64,000 nucleotides of DNA from Fen-999 sp041480065 (lineage in GTDB: Bacteria > Pseudomonadota > Gammaproteobacteria > Burkholderiales > Rhodocyclaceae). The notes beneath the pieces were generated by a model that searched no databases, was not told the origin of the DNA, and saw nothing but the letters and a program-made list of their open reading frames with translations. The DNA lies in the NCBI GenBank assembly GCA_041480065.1, contig JBGOZF010000010.1, positions 1 through 64,000 on the forward strand. The letters are read 5' to 3'. The translations under genes and the position numbers were made by a program. Positions within the stretch are counted from its first letter, which is position 1. Every line of letters begins with the position of its first letter. This document shows, in pieces, positions 32,025-41,049 of this stretch.

Positions 32025-34037
32025 ATGTCCACTTTCAGCGATTTCGAGCCGCCCGTGTTCAACAATCTGACCAGCGCAATCCGCGCCCTCGCCATGGATG
32101 CCGTTCAGAAGGCCAATTCCGGCCATCCGGGCGCGCCCATGGGCATGGCCGAGATCGCCGAAGTGCTGTGGAATCACCACCTCAAGCACAACCCGGGCAA
32201 CCCCAAGTGGGCCGACCGCGACCGCTTCGTGCTCTCCAACGGCCACGGCTCGATGCTGATCTACGCCCTGCTGCACCTGACCGGCTATGACCTGTCGATC
32301 GAGGACATCAAGCAGTTCCGCCAGTTGCACAGCAAGACTCCGGGGCATCCGGAATACGGCTACACGCCCGGCGTCGAAACCACCACCGGCCCGCTCGGCC
32401 AGGGCATCACCAATGCCGTAGGCATGGCGATGGCCGAGAAACTGCTGGCCAACGAGTTCAACCGGCCCGGCCACGAGATCGTCGATCACCGCACCTGGGC
32501 TTTCCTCGGCGACGGCTGCCTGATGGAAGGCATTTCCCACGAAGCCTGCGCACTCGCCGGCACCTGGGGCCTCGGCAAACTGACCGCCTTCTGGGACGAC
32601 AACGGCATTTCCATCGACGGCCACGTCGAAGGCTGGTTCACCGACGACACGCCCAAGCGCTTCGAAGCCTACGGCTGGCACGTGGTGGCGAACGTCAACG
32701 GCCACGACCCGGAGGCCATCAATGCCGCTATCGAAGCCGCCAAGGCGGTTACCGACAAGCCTTCGCTGATCTGCTGCCGCACCGTGATCGGCGCCGGCTC
32801 GCCCAACAAGGCCGGCACCCATGACGTGCACGGCGCGCCGCTGGGCGACGCCGAAATCGCCGCCGCCCGGCCGCATATCGGCTGGGTCTTCGCGCCATTC
32901 GAGATTCCGGATGAAGTCTATGCGGAATGGGACGGCAAGAAGAAGGGTGCCGCCGCCGAAGCCGCCTGGAGCCAGAAATTCGAACGCTATGCCAAGGCCA
33001 ATCCGGAGCTTGCCGCCGAGTTCAAGCGCCGTACCGCCAATGAGTTGCCGGCCAAGTGGGCCGAGCACGCAAGGAAGGCCATCGAGGCCGCCAATACCAA
33101 GGCGGAAACCGTCGCCACCCGCAAGGCCTCGCAGATCGCCATCAACGCGCTGGCGCCCGTCCTGCCCGAATTCGTCGGCGGCTCGGCCGACCTCACCGGT
33201 TCCAACCTGACCAACTGGACCGGCTGCAAGCACGTCTCCGGCAAGCAGCCCGGCAACTACATCTCCTACGGCGTGCGCGAATTCGGCATGTCGCACATCA
33301 TGAACGGCATGGCCCTGCACGGTGGCATCCTGCCGTTCGGCGGCACCTTCCTGATGTTCTCGGAATACGCCCGCAACGCCTTGCGCATGTCGGCGCTGAT
33401 GAAGCAGCGCGTGATCTACGTGTTCACCCACGACTCCATCGGCCTCGGCGAAGACGGCCCGACGCACCAGCCGGTGGAGCAGACCGCCACGCTGCGCATG
33501 ATCCCGAACATGGACGTCTGGCGCCCCTGCGACACGGTCGAGACCATGATCGCCTGGACCAGCGGCGTCGAGAAGCGCACCGGCCCGACCGCGCTCTGCC
33601 TGTCGCGGCAGAACCTGCCCTTCGTCGCTCGCGACGCCGCGACCATCGAAGCCATCAAGCGCGGCGGCTACGTCATTTCCGAAGCCAAGGGCGCGGCCAA
33701 GGCCGTGATCATTGCCACCGGCTCCGAAGTGGATCTCGCTCTCAAGGCCCAGGCCGCGCTGGCGCAGGAAGACATTCCCGTGCGCGTGGTTTCCATGCCC
33801 TGCACGAACACGTTCGACCGCCAGGATGCAGTCTATAAAGAAAGCGTGCTCGGCAAGGGCTTGCCGCGCGTCGCGGTGGAAGCCGGCGTCACCGACGGCT
33901 GGTGGAAATATGTCGGCACAGAGGGTAAGGTGATCGGTCTCGACCGCTTCGGCGAGTCCGCCCCGGCCGGTGTGCTGTTCAAGGAATTCGGTTTCACGGT
34001 AGCCAACGTCGTGAATGCCGTTGAGTCTTTGCTCTAA
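32025..34037 (+). CDS. cbbT: Transketolase
   Basis: 670 residues from the ATG at 32025, preceded by GAGGAAA; the frame is open further upstream without a better start. ThDP-binding GDGCLMEGISHEA, substrate-binding histidines in SGHPGAPMGMAE and GPLGQG, and the pyrimidine-domain THDSIGLGEDGPTHQPVEQ are all present. In the Calvin cycle it transfers C2 units among sugar phosphates during RuBP regeneration. It also serves the pentose phosphate pathway, so tktA is an equally valid name. Confidence 0.96.
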   Translation: MSTFSDFEPPVFNNLTSAIRALAMDAVQKANSGHPGAPMGMAEIAEVLWNHHLKHNPGNPKWADRDRFVLSNGHGSMLIYALLHLTGYDLSIEDIKQFRQLHSKTPGHPEYGYTPGVETTTGPLGQGITNAVGMAMAEKLLANEFNRPGHEIVDHRTWAFLGDGCLMEGISHEACALAGTWGLGKLTAFWDDNGISIDGHVEGWFTDDTPKRFEAYGWHVVANVNGHDPEAINAAIEAAKAVTDKPSLICCRTVIGAGSPNKAGTHDVHGAPLGDAEIAAARPHIGWVFAPFEIPDEVYAEWDGKKKGAAAEAAWSQKFERYAKANPELAAEFKRRTANELPAKWAEHARKAIEAANTKAETVATRKASQIAINALAPVLPEFVGGSADLTGSNLTNWTGCKHVSGKQPGNYISYGVREFGMSHIMNGMALHGGILPFGGTFLMFSEYARNALRMSALMKQRVIYVFTHDSIGLGEDGPTHQPVEQTATLRMIPNMDVWRPCDTVETMIAWTSGVEKRTGPTALCLSRQNLPFVARDAATIEAIKRGGYVISEAKGAAKAVIIATGSEVDLALKAQAALAQEDIPVRVVSMPCTNTFDRQDAVYKESVLGKGLPRVAVEAGVTDGWWKYVGTEGKVIGLDRFGESAPAGVLFKEFGFTVANVVNAVESLL

Positions 34038-34059
34038 ACCCTATCAGGAGATCAGTACC

Positions 34060-35064
34060 ATGACGATCAAAGTCGGTATCAACGGATTTGGCCGTATCGG
34101 CCGTATGGTGTTCCGGGCCATCGCCAAGGAAGCCGAGTTTTCGGACATCGAAGTCGTCGGCATCAACGACCTGCTCGATCCGGAGTACCTGGCCTACATG
34201 CTGAAGTATGACTCGGTGCACGGCCGCTTCAACGGCGACATTTCCGTCGACGGCAACACGCTGATCGTCAAGGGCAAGAAGATTCGCCTGACCGCCGTCA
34301 AGGATCCCGCCGAGCTCAAGTGGGGCGAGATCGGGGCCGACATGGTCATCGAATCCACCGGCCTCTTCCTGACCAAGGAAAGCTGCGAGAAGCACATCGC
34401 CGCCGGCGCCAAGAAGGTCGTGCAGTCGGCTCCATCCAAGGACGACACGCCGATGTTCGTCTTCGGCGTAAACCACGCGAAGTACGCGGGCGAGAAGATC
34501 GTTTCCGCCGCTTCCTGCACCACCAACTGCCTGGCCCCGGTGGCCAAGGTGCTGCACGACAACTGGGGCATCAAGCGCGGCCTGATGACCACCGTGCATG
34601 CCGCCACGGCGACCCAGAAAACCGTCGACGGCCCGTCGATGAAGGACTGGCGCGGTGGCCGCGGCATCCTGGAGAACATCATCCCCTCCTCCACCGGCGC
34701 CGCCAAGGCTGTCGGCAAGGTCATCCCCGAGCTCAACAAGAAGCTCACCGGCATGGCCTTCCGCGTGCCGACCTCCGACGTGTCGGTGGTCGACCTGACG
34801 GTCGAACTGACCAAGGAAGCCAGCTACGAGGACATCTGCAAGGCCATGAAGGCCGCCTCCGAAGGCGCGCTGAAGGGCGTGCTGGGCTATACGGCCGAGA
34901 AGGTCGTTGCCACCGATTTCCGCGGCTGCACCACGCCGTCGGTATTCGACGCCGAAGCGGGCATCGCGCTCGACTCCACCTTCGTCAAGGTCGTGGCCTG
35001 GTACGACAACGAGTACGGCTACACCTGCAACATGCTGCGCTTCGTCAAGCACGTCGCGAAGTAA
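34060..35064 (+). CDS. gap: Glyceraldehyde-3-phosphate dehydrogenase
   Basis: 334 residues from the ATG at 34060 after CAGGAG. NAD-binding GINGFGRIGRMVF and the active-site Cys153 in SAASCTTNCLAP are present, with the typical C-terminal WYDNEYGYTCNMLRF. It acts reductively in CO2 fixation and oxidatively in glycolysis. Located between transketolase and pgk; the 106-bp gap to pgk holds a palindromic repeat. Confidence 0.97.
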   Translation: MTIKVGINGFGRIGRMVFRAIAKEAEFSDIEVVGINDLLDPEYLAYMLKYDSVHGRFNGDISVDGNTLIVKGKKIRLTAVKDPAELKWGEIGADMVIESTGLFLTKESCEKHIAAGAKKVVQSAPSKDDTPMFVFGVNHAKYAGEKIVSAASCTTNCLAPVAKVLHDNWGIKRGLMTTVHAATATQKTVDGPSMKDWRGGRGILENIIPSSTGAAKAVGKVIPELNKKLTGMAFRVPTSDVSVVDLTVELTKEASYEDICKAMKAASEGALKGVLGYTAEKVVATDFRGCTTPSVFDAEAGIALDSTFVKVVAWYDNEYGYTCNMLRFVKHVAK

Positions 35065-35073
35065 GTCGATATC

Positions 35074-35155
35074 ACCACGGAGAACGCAGAGGGCGCAGAG
35101 AGAACCAAGAGAAAAGCCGTTTGAGTTTCTCTGCGTTCTCTGCGTTCTCTGCGGT
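35074..35155. repeat. Palindromic GCAGAGAAC-type repeat before pgk
   Basis: An 82-bp imperfect palindrome with arms of tandem GCAGAGAAC-like units: ACCACGGAGAACGCAGAGGG on the left, and CTCTGCGTTCTCTGCGGT ending the right arm. It can fold into one long hairpin. It ends just before the GAAAGG that serves as the pgk ribosome binding site. It is related to the repeat before pyk. Confidence 0.75.
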
Positions 35156-35170
35156 GAAAGGTTCTTGAAA

Positions 35171-36352
35171 ATGACATTCAAACGACTCGTCGATTTCGAC
35201 CTCAAGGGCAAGCGCGTCTTCATCCGCGCCGACCTCAACGTCCCGGTCAAGGACGGCAAGGTCACCTCCGACGCCCGCATCACCGCTTCCATGCCCACCA
35301 TCGAGGCTTGCCTTGCGGCCGGTGCCAAGGTGATGGTCACCTCCCACCTGGGCCGTCCCGAGGAAGGCGTCTTCTCGCCCGAGAACTCACTCCAGCCCGT
35401 GGCCGACGTCATGGCCAAGAAGCTCGGCAAGCCGGTGCGGGTCATCCGCGACTGGGTGAACGGCGGCTTCGAGCTTGCCGCCGGCGAGGTCGTGCTGCTG
35501 GAGAACTGCCGCTTCAACAAGGGCGAGAAGAAGAACGTCGAGGAGACGGCGAAGAAGTACGCGGCGCTGTGCGACCTCTTCGTCATGGACGCCTTCGGCA
35601 CCGCCCACCGGGCCGAGGCCTCCACCTACGGCGTCGCCCAGTTCGCGCCCGCCGCCTGCGCCGGCCTGCTGGTCGCCCGGGAACTCGAGGCCCTGCACAA
35701 GGCCCTGGCCAACCCGGCCCGGCCCATGGTAGCCATCGTCGGCGGCTCCAAGGTGTCCACCAAGCTGACCGTCCTCGAGGCCCTGTCCGAGAAGGTGGAC
35801 CAGTTGGTGGTCGGCGGCGGCATCGCCAACACCTTCCTCAAGGCATCCGGCAAGAACGTCGGCAAGTCCCTGTGCGAGGACGACCTGGTGCCCACGGCCC
35901 AGGCCCTGATGAAGAAGATGACCGCCCGCGGCGCCACCATCCCCATCGCCGTCGACGTGGTCTGCGGCAAGAAGTTCGATGCTGCCGAGCCGGCCGTACT
36001 CAAGGACGCGGGCAGCGTCGCCGACGACGACATGATCTTCGACATCGGCCCGAAGTCGGCGAAGGAACTTGCCGACGTCATCATGAAGGCCGGCACCGTG
36101 GTCTGGAACGGCCCCGTGGGCGTCTTCGAGTTCGACCAGTTCGGTGCCGGCACCAAGACCATCGCCATGGCCATCGCCAACACCAAGGCCTTCACGCTCG
36201 CCGGTGGTGGCGACACCATCGCCGCCATCCAGAAATACGACATCTACGACAAGGTGTCCTACATCTCCACCGCCGGTGGCGCCTTCCTCGAATACCTCGA
36301 AGGCAAGGTACTGCCTGCGGTCGAAATCCTCGAGCAGAGGGCGAAGGGCTGA
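35171..36352 (+). CDS. pgk: Phosphoglycerate kinase
   Basis: 393 residues from the ATG at 35171. Substrate-binding RADLNVPVKDGKVTSDARI, HLGRPEEG, the central LLENCRFNKGEKKN and the nucleotide-binding GGGDTIAAI near the C-terminus are all present. It makes 1,3-bisphosphoglycerate during CO2 fixation and ATP during glycolysis. Its ribosome site AAAGG abuts the upstream palindromic repeat, so repeat folding could affect translation. The stop is followed by a second repeat and then pyk. Confidence 0.97.
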   Translation: MTFKRLVDFDLKGKRVFIRADLNVPVKDGKVTSDARITASMPTIEACLAAGAKVMVTSHLGRPEEGVFSPENSLQPVADVMAKKLGKPVRVIRDWVNGGFELAAGEVVLLENCRFNKGEKKNVEETAKKYAALCDLFVMDAFGTAHRAEASTYGVAQFAPAACAGLLVARELEALHKALANPARPMVAIVGGSKVSTKLTVLEALSEKVDQLVVGGGIANTFLKASGKNVGKSLCEDDLVPTAQALMKKMTARGATIPIAVDVVCGKKFDAAEPAVLKDAGSVADDDMIFDIGPKSAKELADVIMKAGTVVWNGPVGVFEFDQFGAGTKTIAMAIANTKAFTLAGGGDTIAAIQKYDIYDKVSYISTAGGAFLEYLEGKVLPAVEILEQRAKG

Positions 36353-36357
36353 TACTC

Positions 36358-36442
36358 ACCACAAAGGACGCAAAGGACACCAAGGTTCACAAAGAAGTAA
36401 GGGCTTTCTGGTTTCCTTTGCGTCCTTCGCGTCCTTTGCGGT
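36358..36442. repeat. Palindromic GCAAAGGAC-type repeat before pyk
   Basis: An 85-bp imperfect palindrome with arms ACCACAAAGGACGCAAAGGA and, on the right, TCCTTTGCGGT at its end. It fills nearly all of the pgk-pyk gap, ending 6 bp before the pyk ATG and leaving no usual ribosome binding site. Its left arm matches the in-frame stretches in aceF and lpd. Confidence 0.75.
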
Positions 36443-36448
36443 AAACCC

Positions 36449-37885
36449 ATGCAACGTACGACAAAAATCGTCGCCACTCTGGGACCGGCATCCACCGATG
36501 CCGAAATGCTCAACAAGCTGGTCGCCGCCGGCATCGATGTCGTGCGGCTCAATTTTTCCCACGGTACGCCCGCGGATCACCGGCAGCGCGTAGACAACCT
36601 GCGCCTGGCGATGAGCGCGCAGAACCGCACGGTCGGCGTCATGGCCGACTTGCAGGGACCGAAGATCCGCATCGGCAAGTTCGCCGGCACCAAGGTGCTG
36701 CTGAAGCAGGACCAGACCTTCGTGCTGGATACGGAATGCAAGCTGGGAGATGCAAACCGGGTCGGTCTCGATTACCCCGAACTCGTGCGCGACGTCGCCG
36801 CCGGCGACGTGCTGCTGCTGGACGACGGCCGCATCGTGATGGATGTGGACCGCGTCGACGATTCCGAGATTCATTGCCGGGTCCGCCATGGCGGCGAGCT
36901 GTCCAACAACAAGGGCATCAACAAGCAGGGCGGCGGACTCTCGGCACCGGCGCTGACCGCCAAGGACATCGAGGACATCAGCACCGCCGCCAGCCTCGAT
37001 GTCGACTACGTCGCCGTCTCCTTTCCGAAGTCGGGCGACGATATGCATCAGGCCCGCGAACTCCTCCGCTCCGCCGGCTCGCGGGCGATGCTAATCGCCA
37101 AGATCGAACGCGTCGAAGCCATCCAGAACCTGCAGGAAATCATCGACGCCAGCGACGGCGTCATGGTCGCGCGCGGCGACCTGGCTGTCGAAGTCGGCGA
37201 CGCCGCGGTGCCGGCGCTGCAAAAGCGCATCATCCGCACGGCGCGCGAACGCAACCGATTCGCCATCACCGCCACGCAGATGATGGAGTCGATGATCCAC
37301 AGCCCGACGCCGACCCGCGCCGAGGTTTCCGACGTCGCCAACGCCGTGCTCGACGGCACCGATGCCGTCATGCTGTCGGCCGAAACCGCGGCCGGCGAAT
37401 ACCCGGTCGAAACCGTCGAAGCCATGGCGCGCATCTGCCTCGAGGCGGAAAAGTCGGCGGATGTTTCCCTCGAGAAGCACTTTCTCGACCGCGTGTTCAC
37501 CCGCATCGATCAATCGATCGCCATGGCCGCGCTGTTCGCCGCCGAGCACCTGAAGGTGAAGGCCATCGCCGCCCTCACCGAGTCGGGTTCCACCGCCTTG
37601 TGGATATCGCGGCTCTACTGCGGCGTGCCGATCTATGCGCTGACGCAGGACATACGCACCCACTTCAAGGTCAGCATCTTGAAAGGGGTATATCCTTTGC
37701 TGATGCGCCATTCCGGGCGGGACCGCGATACCCTGCTGCGCGAAGCCGAACAGGAATTGATCCGCGCCGGCGCCGTGCAGCCGGGCGATCTGATTGCCCT
37801 CACCATCGGCGAACCCATCGGCACGCCCGGCGGCACCAACACGCTCAAGATCGTCAAGGTGGGCGACCACCAGACAACCGATTGA
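36449..37885 (+). CDS. pyk: Pyruvate kinase
   Basis: 478 residues. The N-terminus (RTTKIVATLGPAS), phosphate/substrate site (RLNFSHGTPADH), B domain, catalytic Lys region (MLIAKIERVEAI), ARGDLAVEVG and TATQMMESMIHSPTPTRAEVSDVANAVLDGTDAVMLSAETAAG are all present. It converts phosphoenolpyruvate and ADP to pyruvate and ATP. Being in the CBB cluster, it would draw fixed carbon towards pyruvate. No clear Shine-Dalgarno precedes the ATG because a palindromic repeat occupies the spacer. Confidence 0.97.
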   Translation: MQRTTKIVATLGPASTDAEMLNKLVAAGIDVVRLNFSHGTPADHRQRVDNLRLAMSAQNRTVGVMADLQGPKIRIGKFAGTKVLLKQDQTFVLDTECKLGDANRVGLDYPELVRDVAAGDVLLLDDGRIVMDVDRVDDSEIHCRVRHGGELSNNKGINKQGGGLSAPALTAKDIEDISTAASLDVDYVAVSFPKSGDDMHQARELLRSAGSRAMLIAKIERVEAIQNLQEIIDASDGVMVARGDLAVEVGDAAVPALQKRIIRTARERNRFAITATQMMESMIHSPTPTRAEVSDVANAVLDGTDAVMLSAETAAGEYPVETVEAMARICLEAEKSADVSLEKHFLDRVFTRIDQSIAMAALFAAEHLKVKAIAALTESGSTALWISRLYCGVPIYALTQDIRTHFKVSILKGVYPLLMRHSGRDRDTLLREAEQELIRAGAVQPGDLIALTIGEPIGTPGGTNTLKIVKVGDHQTTD

Positions 37886-37903
37886 CCAACCAAGGAGATA
37901 GAC

Positions 37904-38968
37904 ATGCCCCTCGTTTCGATGCGCCAGCTGCTCGACCATGCCGCCGAACACGGCTACGGCCTGCCGGCGTTCAACGTCAACAACCTCGAACAGATCCAGG
38001 CCATCATGGAAGCGGCCGAGGAAACCGACAGCCCGGTGATCATGCAGGGCTCGGCCGGCGCCCGCAAGTACGCCGGCGAAGCCTACCTGCGCCACCTGAT
38101 CGAAGCCGCCATCGAGACGCATCCCGACATCCCCATCGTCATGCACCAGGACCATGGCGCCAGTCCGGCGGTGTGCATCCAGTCGATGCGCTCCGGCTTC
38201 TCCAGCGTCATGATGGACGGCTCGCTGATGGAAGACGCCAAGACGCCGTCGACCTTCAAGTACAACGTCGACGTCACCAGGCACGTGGTCGACATCGCCC
38301 ACGCCATCGGCGTTTCGGTCGAGGGCGAGCTGGGCTGCCTGGGCTCCCTGGAAACGGGCAAGGGCGAGAAGGAAGACGGCCACGGCGCCGAAGGCACACT
38401 TTCCCACGACCAACTGCTGACCGACCCCAACGAGGCCGCCGAGTTCGTCAAAGCCACCGGCGTCGACGCGTTGGCCATCGCCATCGGTACCAGCCACGGC
38501 GCCTACAAGTTCACGCGGCCGCCCACCGGCGCCGTGCTGCGCATCGACCGCATCAAGGAAATCCACGCCCGCATCCCCAACACCCATCTGGTGATGCACG
38601 GCTCCTCTTCAGTGCCGCAGGAGTGGCTGAAGATCATCAACGAGAACGGCGGCGAGATGGGCTCCACCTACGGCGTGCCGGTCGAGGAAATCGTCGAAGG
38701 CATCAAGAACGGCGTGCGCAAGGTGAACATCGACACGGATCTCCGCATGGCCTCCACCGGCGCCATCCGCCAGTTCATGAACAAGGACCGCAAGAATTTC
38801 GACCCGCGCAAGTACCTGGCCGAAGCCCGCAAGGCCATGAAGGAAATCTGCAAGGCCCGCTACCAGGCCTTCGGCTGCGCCGGCCAGGCCAGCAAGATCA
38901 AGGGAATCGCGCTGGAAACCATGGCCAACCGCTACAAGAAGGGCGAGTTGAACGCAATCGTGAAGTAA
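37904..38968 (+). CDS. fba: Fructose-bisphosphate aldolase, class II
   Basis: 354 residues, class IIB (CbbA-like). Zn-binding His residues lie in MHQDHGAS and in VMHGSSSVP, the second acidic region is EGELGCLGSLETG, and the phosphate-binding GSTYGVPVEEI and NIDTDLRMA are present. It condenses triose phosphates to fructose 1,6-bisphosphate (and sedoheptulose 1,7-bisphosphate) in the Calvin cycle. AAGGAGAT precedes the ATG. It is the last gene of the cluster; a terminator follows. Confidence 0.97.
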   Translation: MPLVSMRQLLDHAAEHGYGLPAFNVNNLEQIQAIMEAAEETDSPVIMQGSAGARKYAGEAYLRHLIEAAIETHPDIPIVMHQDHGASPAVCIQSMRSGFSSVMMDGSLMEDAKTPSTFKYNVDVTRHVVDIAHAIGVSVEGELGCLGSLETGKGEKEDGHGAEGTLSHDQLLTDPNEAAEFVKATGVDALAIAIGTSHGAYKFTRPPTGAVLRIDRIKEIHARIPNTHLVMHGSSSVPQEWLKIINENGGEMGSTYGVPVEEIVEGIKNGVRKVNIDTDLRMASTGAIRQFMNKDRKNFDPRKYLAEARKAMKEICKARYQAFGCAGQASKIKGIALETMANRYKKGELNAIVK

Positions 38969-38992
38969 GTTGGTTCAGCGCACGAAGAAGCA

Positions 38993-39015
38993 AAGGCCGC
39001 CCACGTGGCGGCCTT
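38993..39015 (+). terminator. Terminator after fba
   Basis: AAGGCCGCC-CACGT-GGCGGCCTT, a perfect 9-bp stem whose loop also pairs (CCACGTGG), followed by CTTCTTCC-type pyrimidines. It ends the CBB cluster. Confidence 0.8.
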
Positions 39016-39075
39016 CTTCCGTAACGCTCGCCTGCCCATCGGGCAAGCACGCGGCTCGGGTCCAGGACGAGCCAG

Positions 39076-39399
39076 CTAGTGTGACGAGGTCATCGGACCC
39101 AGCATTCTCCGATAGAGCGCCTCGCGTTCGTTGGCCGCGACACGCACCAGCTTGCCGAACGCGCTGTCCGGAACAGGGCGGTACTTGCGTCTGTTCCTCG
39201 ACATCCGGACCTCGCGCCATCCGACCAGCACGAGCCAGTCCCAGAGTTCGGACGATACCGGTTCCGTCACCTTCATCACCACGCGCCGCTTCACGATTGA
39301 TGCGCCCACGCTGGGGCAAGGCCCCGGGGATGGCAAACGACGTCGCTCCCTTGCCGGTTTGCCGCCACCCGAAAACAGGTTACGCAATGTCTTTAGCAT
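39076..39399 (-). CDS. Hypothetical small basic protein
   Basis: 107 residues from the ATG at 39399; the frame stays open upstream to 39438. The C-terminal half (SSELWDWLVLVGWREVRMSRNRRKYRPVPDSAFGKLVRVAANEREALYRRML) looks like a genuine conserved small protein: tryptophan-rich helix, basic turn, then a helix. The N-terminal half is a proline-rich basic linker. No signal peptide. I cannot assign a function. It is convergent with fba. Confidence 0.6.
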   Translation of the reverse strand: MLKTLRNLFSGGGKPARERRRLPSPGPCPSVGASIVKRRVVMKVTEPVSSELWDWLVLVGWREVRMSRNRRKYRPVPDSAFGKLVRVAANEREALYRRMLGPMTSSH

Positions 39400-39606
39400 G
39401 TTTAGGCTCTGTACCAAGTCAAACCGAAGGCCCGTCAAGGTCCGCGGCGATTTTATGACTTCTGCCGGTCATACTCAATCTGTCATTTCCCTGCTTGCAA
39501 GGTTATGTACTCAAATCCTCGGCCACCGCCCGGCGGGTGAAGGCGGCCGCGTTTTGCGGTAAAGTTCCGGCTCCGCTCCAGCCGGACCGGTTCTCTATCC
39601 CACACC

Positions 39607-40053
39607 ATGGACATCCAATCCCACGCGCTCGACCGCATCCGCCGCTTTTTCTCCGGCGGCCTGGACATAATCGAATACATCGGCCTGCTGGTCATCGCCT
39701 TCGCCACCACGGCGGCGATGTACCACGAGGTGACGTCGATGTTCTCGTCGAAGTGGGTGGCGCTGGCCGACCTGCTGTTGATGTTCCTCTATCTCGAAGT
39801 GCTGGCCATGATCGGGCAGTACTTCAAGTCCGGCCACCTGCCGGTGCGCTATCCGCTCTACATCGCCATGGTGGCGCTGGCGCGCTATCTGGTGCTCGAT
39901 CTCAAGGAACTGACCGAATGGCGCATGCTGGCCGTGGCCGCCGCCATTCTTCTGCTGACGCTCGCCGTGCTGGCGATCCGCTTCGGTCATGTCCGCTATC
40001 CCTATCGGGAAGACGCGACGGCCGCCAACCAAAAACCCTATGTTCGCGAGTAA
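39607..40053 (+). CDS. psiE: PsiE-family membrane protein
   Basis: 148 residues with four predicted membrane helices (about residues 20-40, 48-70, 78-97 and 105-125). The PsiE core is GLDIIEYIGLLVIAFATTAAMYHEVTSM and VALARYLVLDLKELTEWRML. PsiE was named for phosphate-starvation induction in E. coli; its biochemical role is unknown. The stop lies 4 bp before the purC ATG, so the two are probably transcribed together. Confidence 0.88.
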   Translation: MDIQSHALDRIRRFFSGGLDIIEYIGLLVIAFATTAAMYHEVTSMFSSKWVALADLLLMFLYLEVLAMIGQYFKSGHLPVRYPLYIAMVALARYLVLDLKELTEWRMLAVAAAILLLTLAVLAIRFGHVRYPYREDATAANQKPYVRE

Positions 40054-40057
40054 TGCC

Positions 40058-40942
40058 ATGACCCAATCGCTTTACGAATCCGACATCCCCAGCCTGCCGC
40101 TGCTCGGCCGCGGCAAAGTGCGCGACATCTACGCCGTCGGTACCGACAAGATGCTGATCGTCGCCAGCGACCGCCTGTCCGCCTTCGACGTCATCCTGCC
40201 CGACCCCATTCCCGGCAAGGGCGCCGTGCTGACGGCGGTCGCCGATTTCTGGTTCGCCAAGCTCGCCCACATCATCCCCAACCAGTTGACCGGCATCGAT
40301 CCTGAAACCGTGGTTTCCGGCGAATCCGAGCGTGCCCAGGTGCGCGGCCGCGCCACCGTCGTCAAGCGCCTGAAGCCCCTGCCCGTGGAAGCGGTAGTGC
40401 GCGGCTACCTGATCGGCAGCGGCTGGAAGGACTACCAGAGCTCCGGCCGCGTCTGCGGCATCCAGTTGCCCGCAGGACTGCAAATGGCGCAGCAACTTCC
40501 CGAGCCACTGTTCACGCCGTCGACCAAGGCCGAGATCGGTACCCACGACGAGAATATTGACTTTGCGACTGTCGAGAAACTTGTGGGCAGCGACCTTGCT
40601 GCGCAAGTACGCGACGCCACGCTGCGCCTTTATACCGAGGCGGCCGCCTACGCGGCATCAAGGGGCATTATCATCGCCGACACCAAGTTCGAGTTCGGTC
40701 TTGATAACGGCGGCAAGCTCCACCTGATCGACGAGGTGCTGACGCCGGACTCGTCGCGTTTCTGGCCGGCCGACACCTACAAGGTCGGTACCAGCCCTGC
40801 CAGTTTCGACAAGCAGTTCGTCCGCGATTACCTGGAAACGCTCGATTGGAACAAGAAGGCGCCCGGCCCGAAGCTGCCTGCCGAGATCATAGAGAAGACC
40901 GCCGCCAAGTATCGCGAAGCCCTGGAGCGCCTGACCACCTGA
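40058..40942 (+). CDS. purC: Phosphoribosylaminoimidazole-succinocarboxamide synthase
   Basis: 294 residues from the ATG at 40058. SAICAR synthetase signatures GRGKVRDIYAVG, DRLSAFDVILPDPIPGKGAVL, VRGYLIGSGWKDYQ, and IADTKFEFGLDNGGKLHLIDEVLTPDSSRFW are all present. It joins CAIR and aspartate in purine synthesis. The 294-residue length matches the long betaproteobacterial form. A strong terminator follows. Confidence 0.97.
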   Translation: MTQSLYESDIPSLPLLGRGKVRDIYAVGTDKMLIVASDRLSAFDVILPDPIPGKGAVLTAVADFWFAKLAHIIPNQLTGIDPETVVSGESERAQVRGRATVVKRLKPLPVEAVVRGYLIGSGWKDYQSSGRVCGIQLPAGLQMAQQLPEPLFTPSTKAEIGTHDENIDFATVEKLVGSDLAAQVRDATLRLYTEAAAYAASRGIIIADTKFEFGLDNGGKLHLIDEVLTPDSSRFWPADTYKVGTSPASFDKQFVRDYLETLDWNKKAPGPKLPAEIIEKTAAKYREALERLTT

Positions 40943-40962
40943 GGCAATCTCCCCGGCGACCC

Positions 40963-40985
40963 AAGCCCCGCGTTGCGCGGGGCTT
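40963..40985 (+). terminator. Terminator after purC
   Basis: AAGCCCCGCG-TTG-CGCGGGGCTT, a perfect 10-bp stem, followed by CTAGTTT. Confidence 0.8.
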
Positions 40986-41049
40986 CTAGTTTCTGGCTGC
41001 GTCCCCATTTATCAAACAATAGCCACCTAAGTCCATCTGAAGAACAACC

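Noticed and set aside
34907..35170. Extended N-terminus for pgk overlapping gap
   Set aside because: The extension is a shifted reading of gap plus the palindromic repeat. Pgk homology starts at the ATG at 35171.
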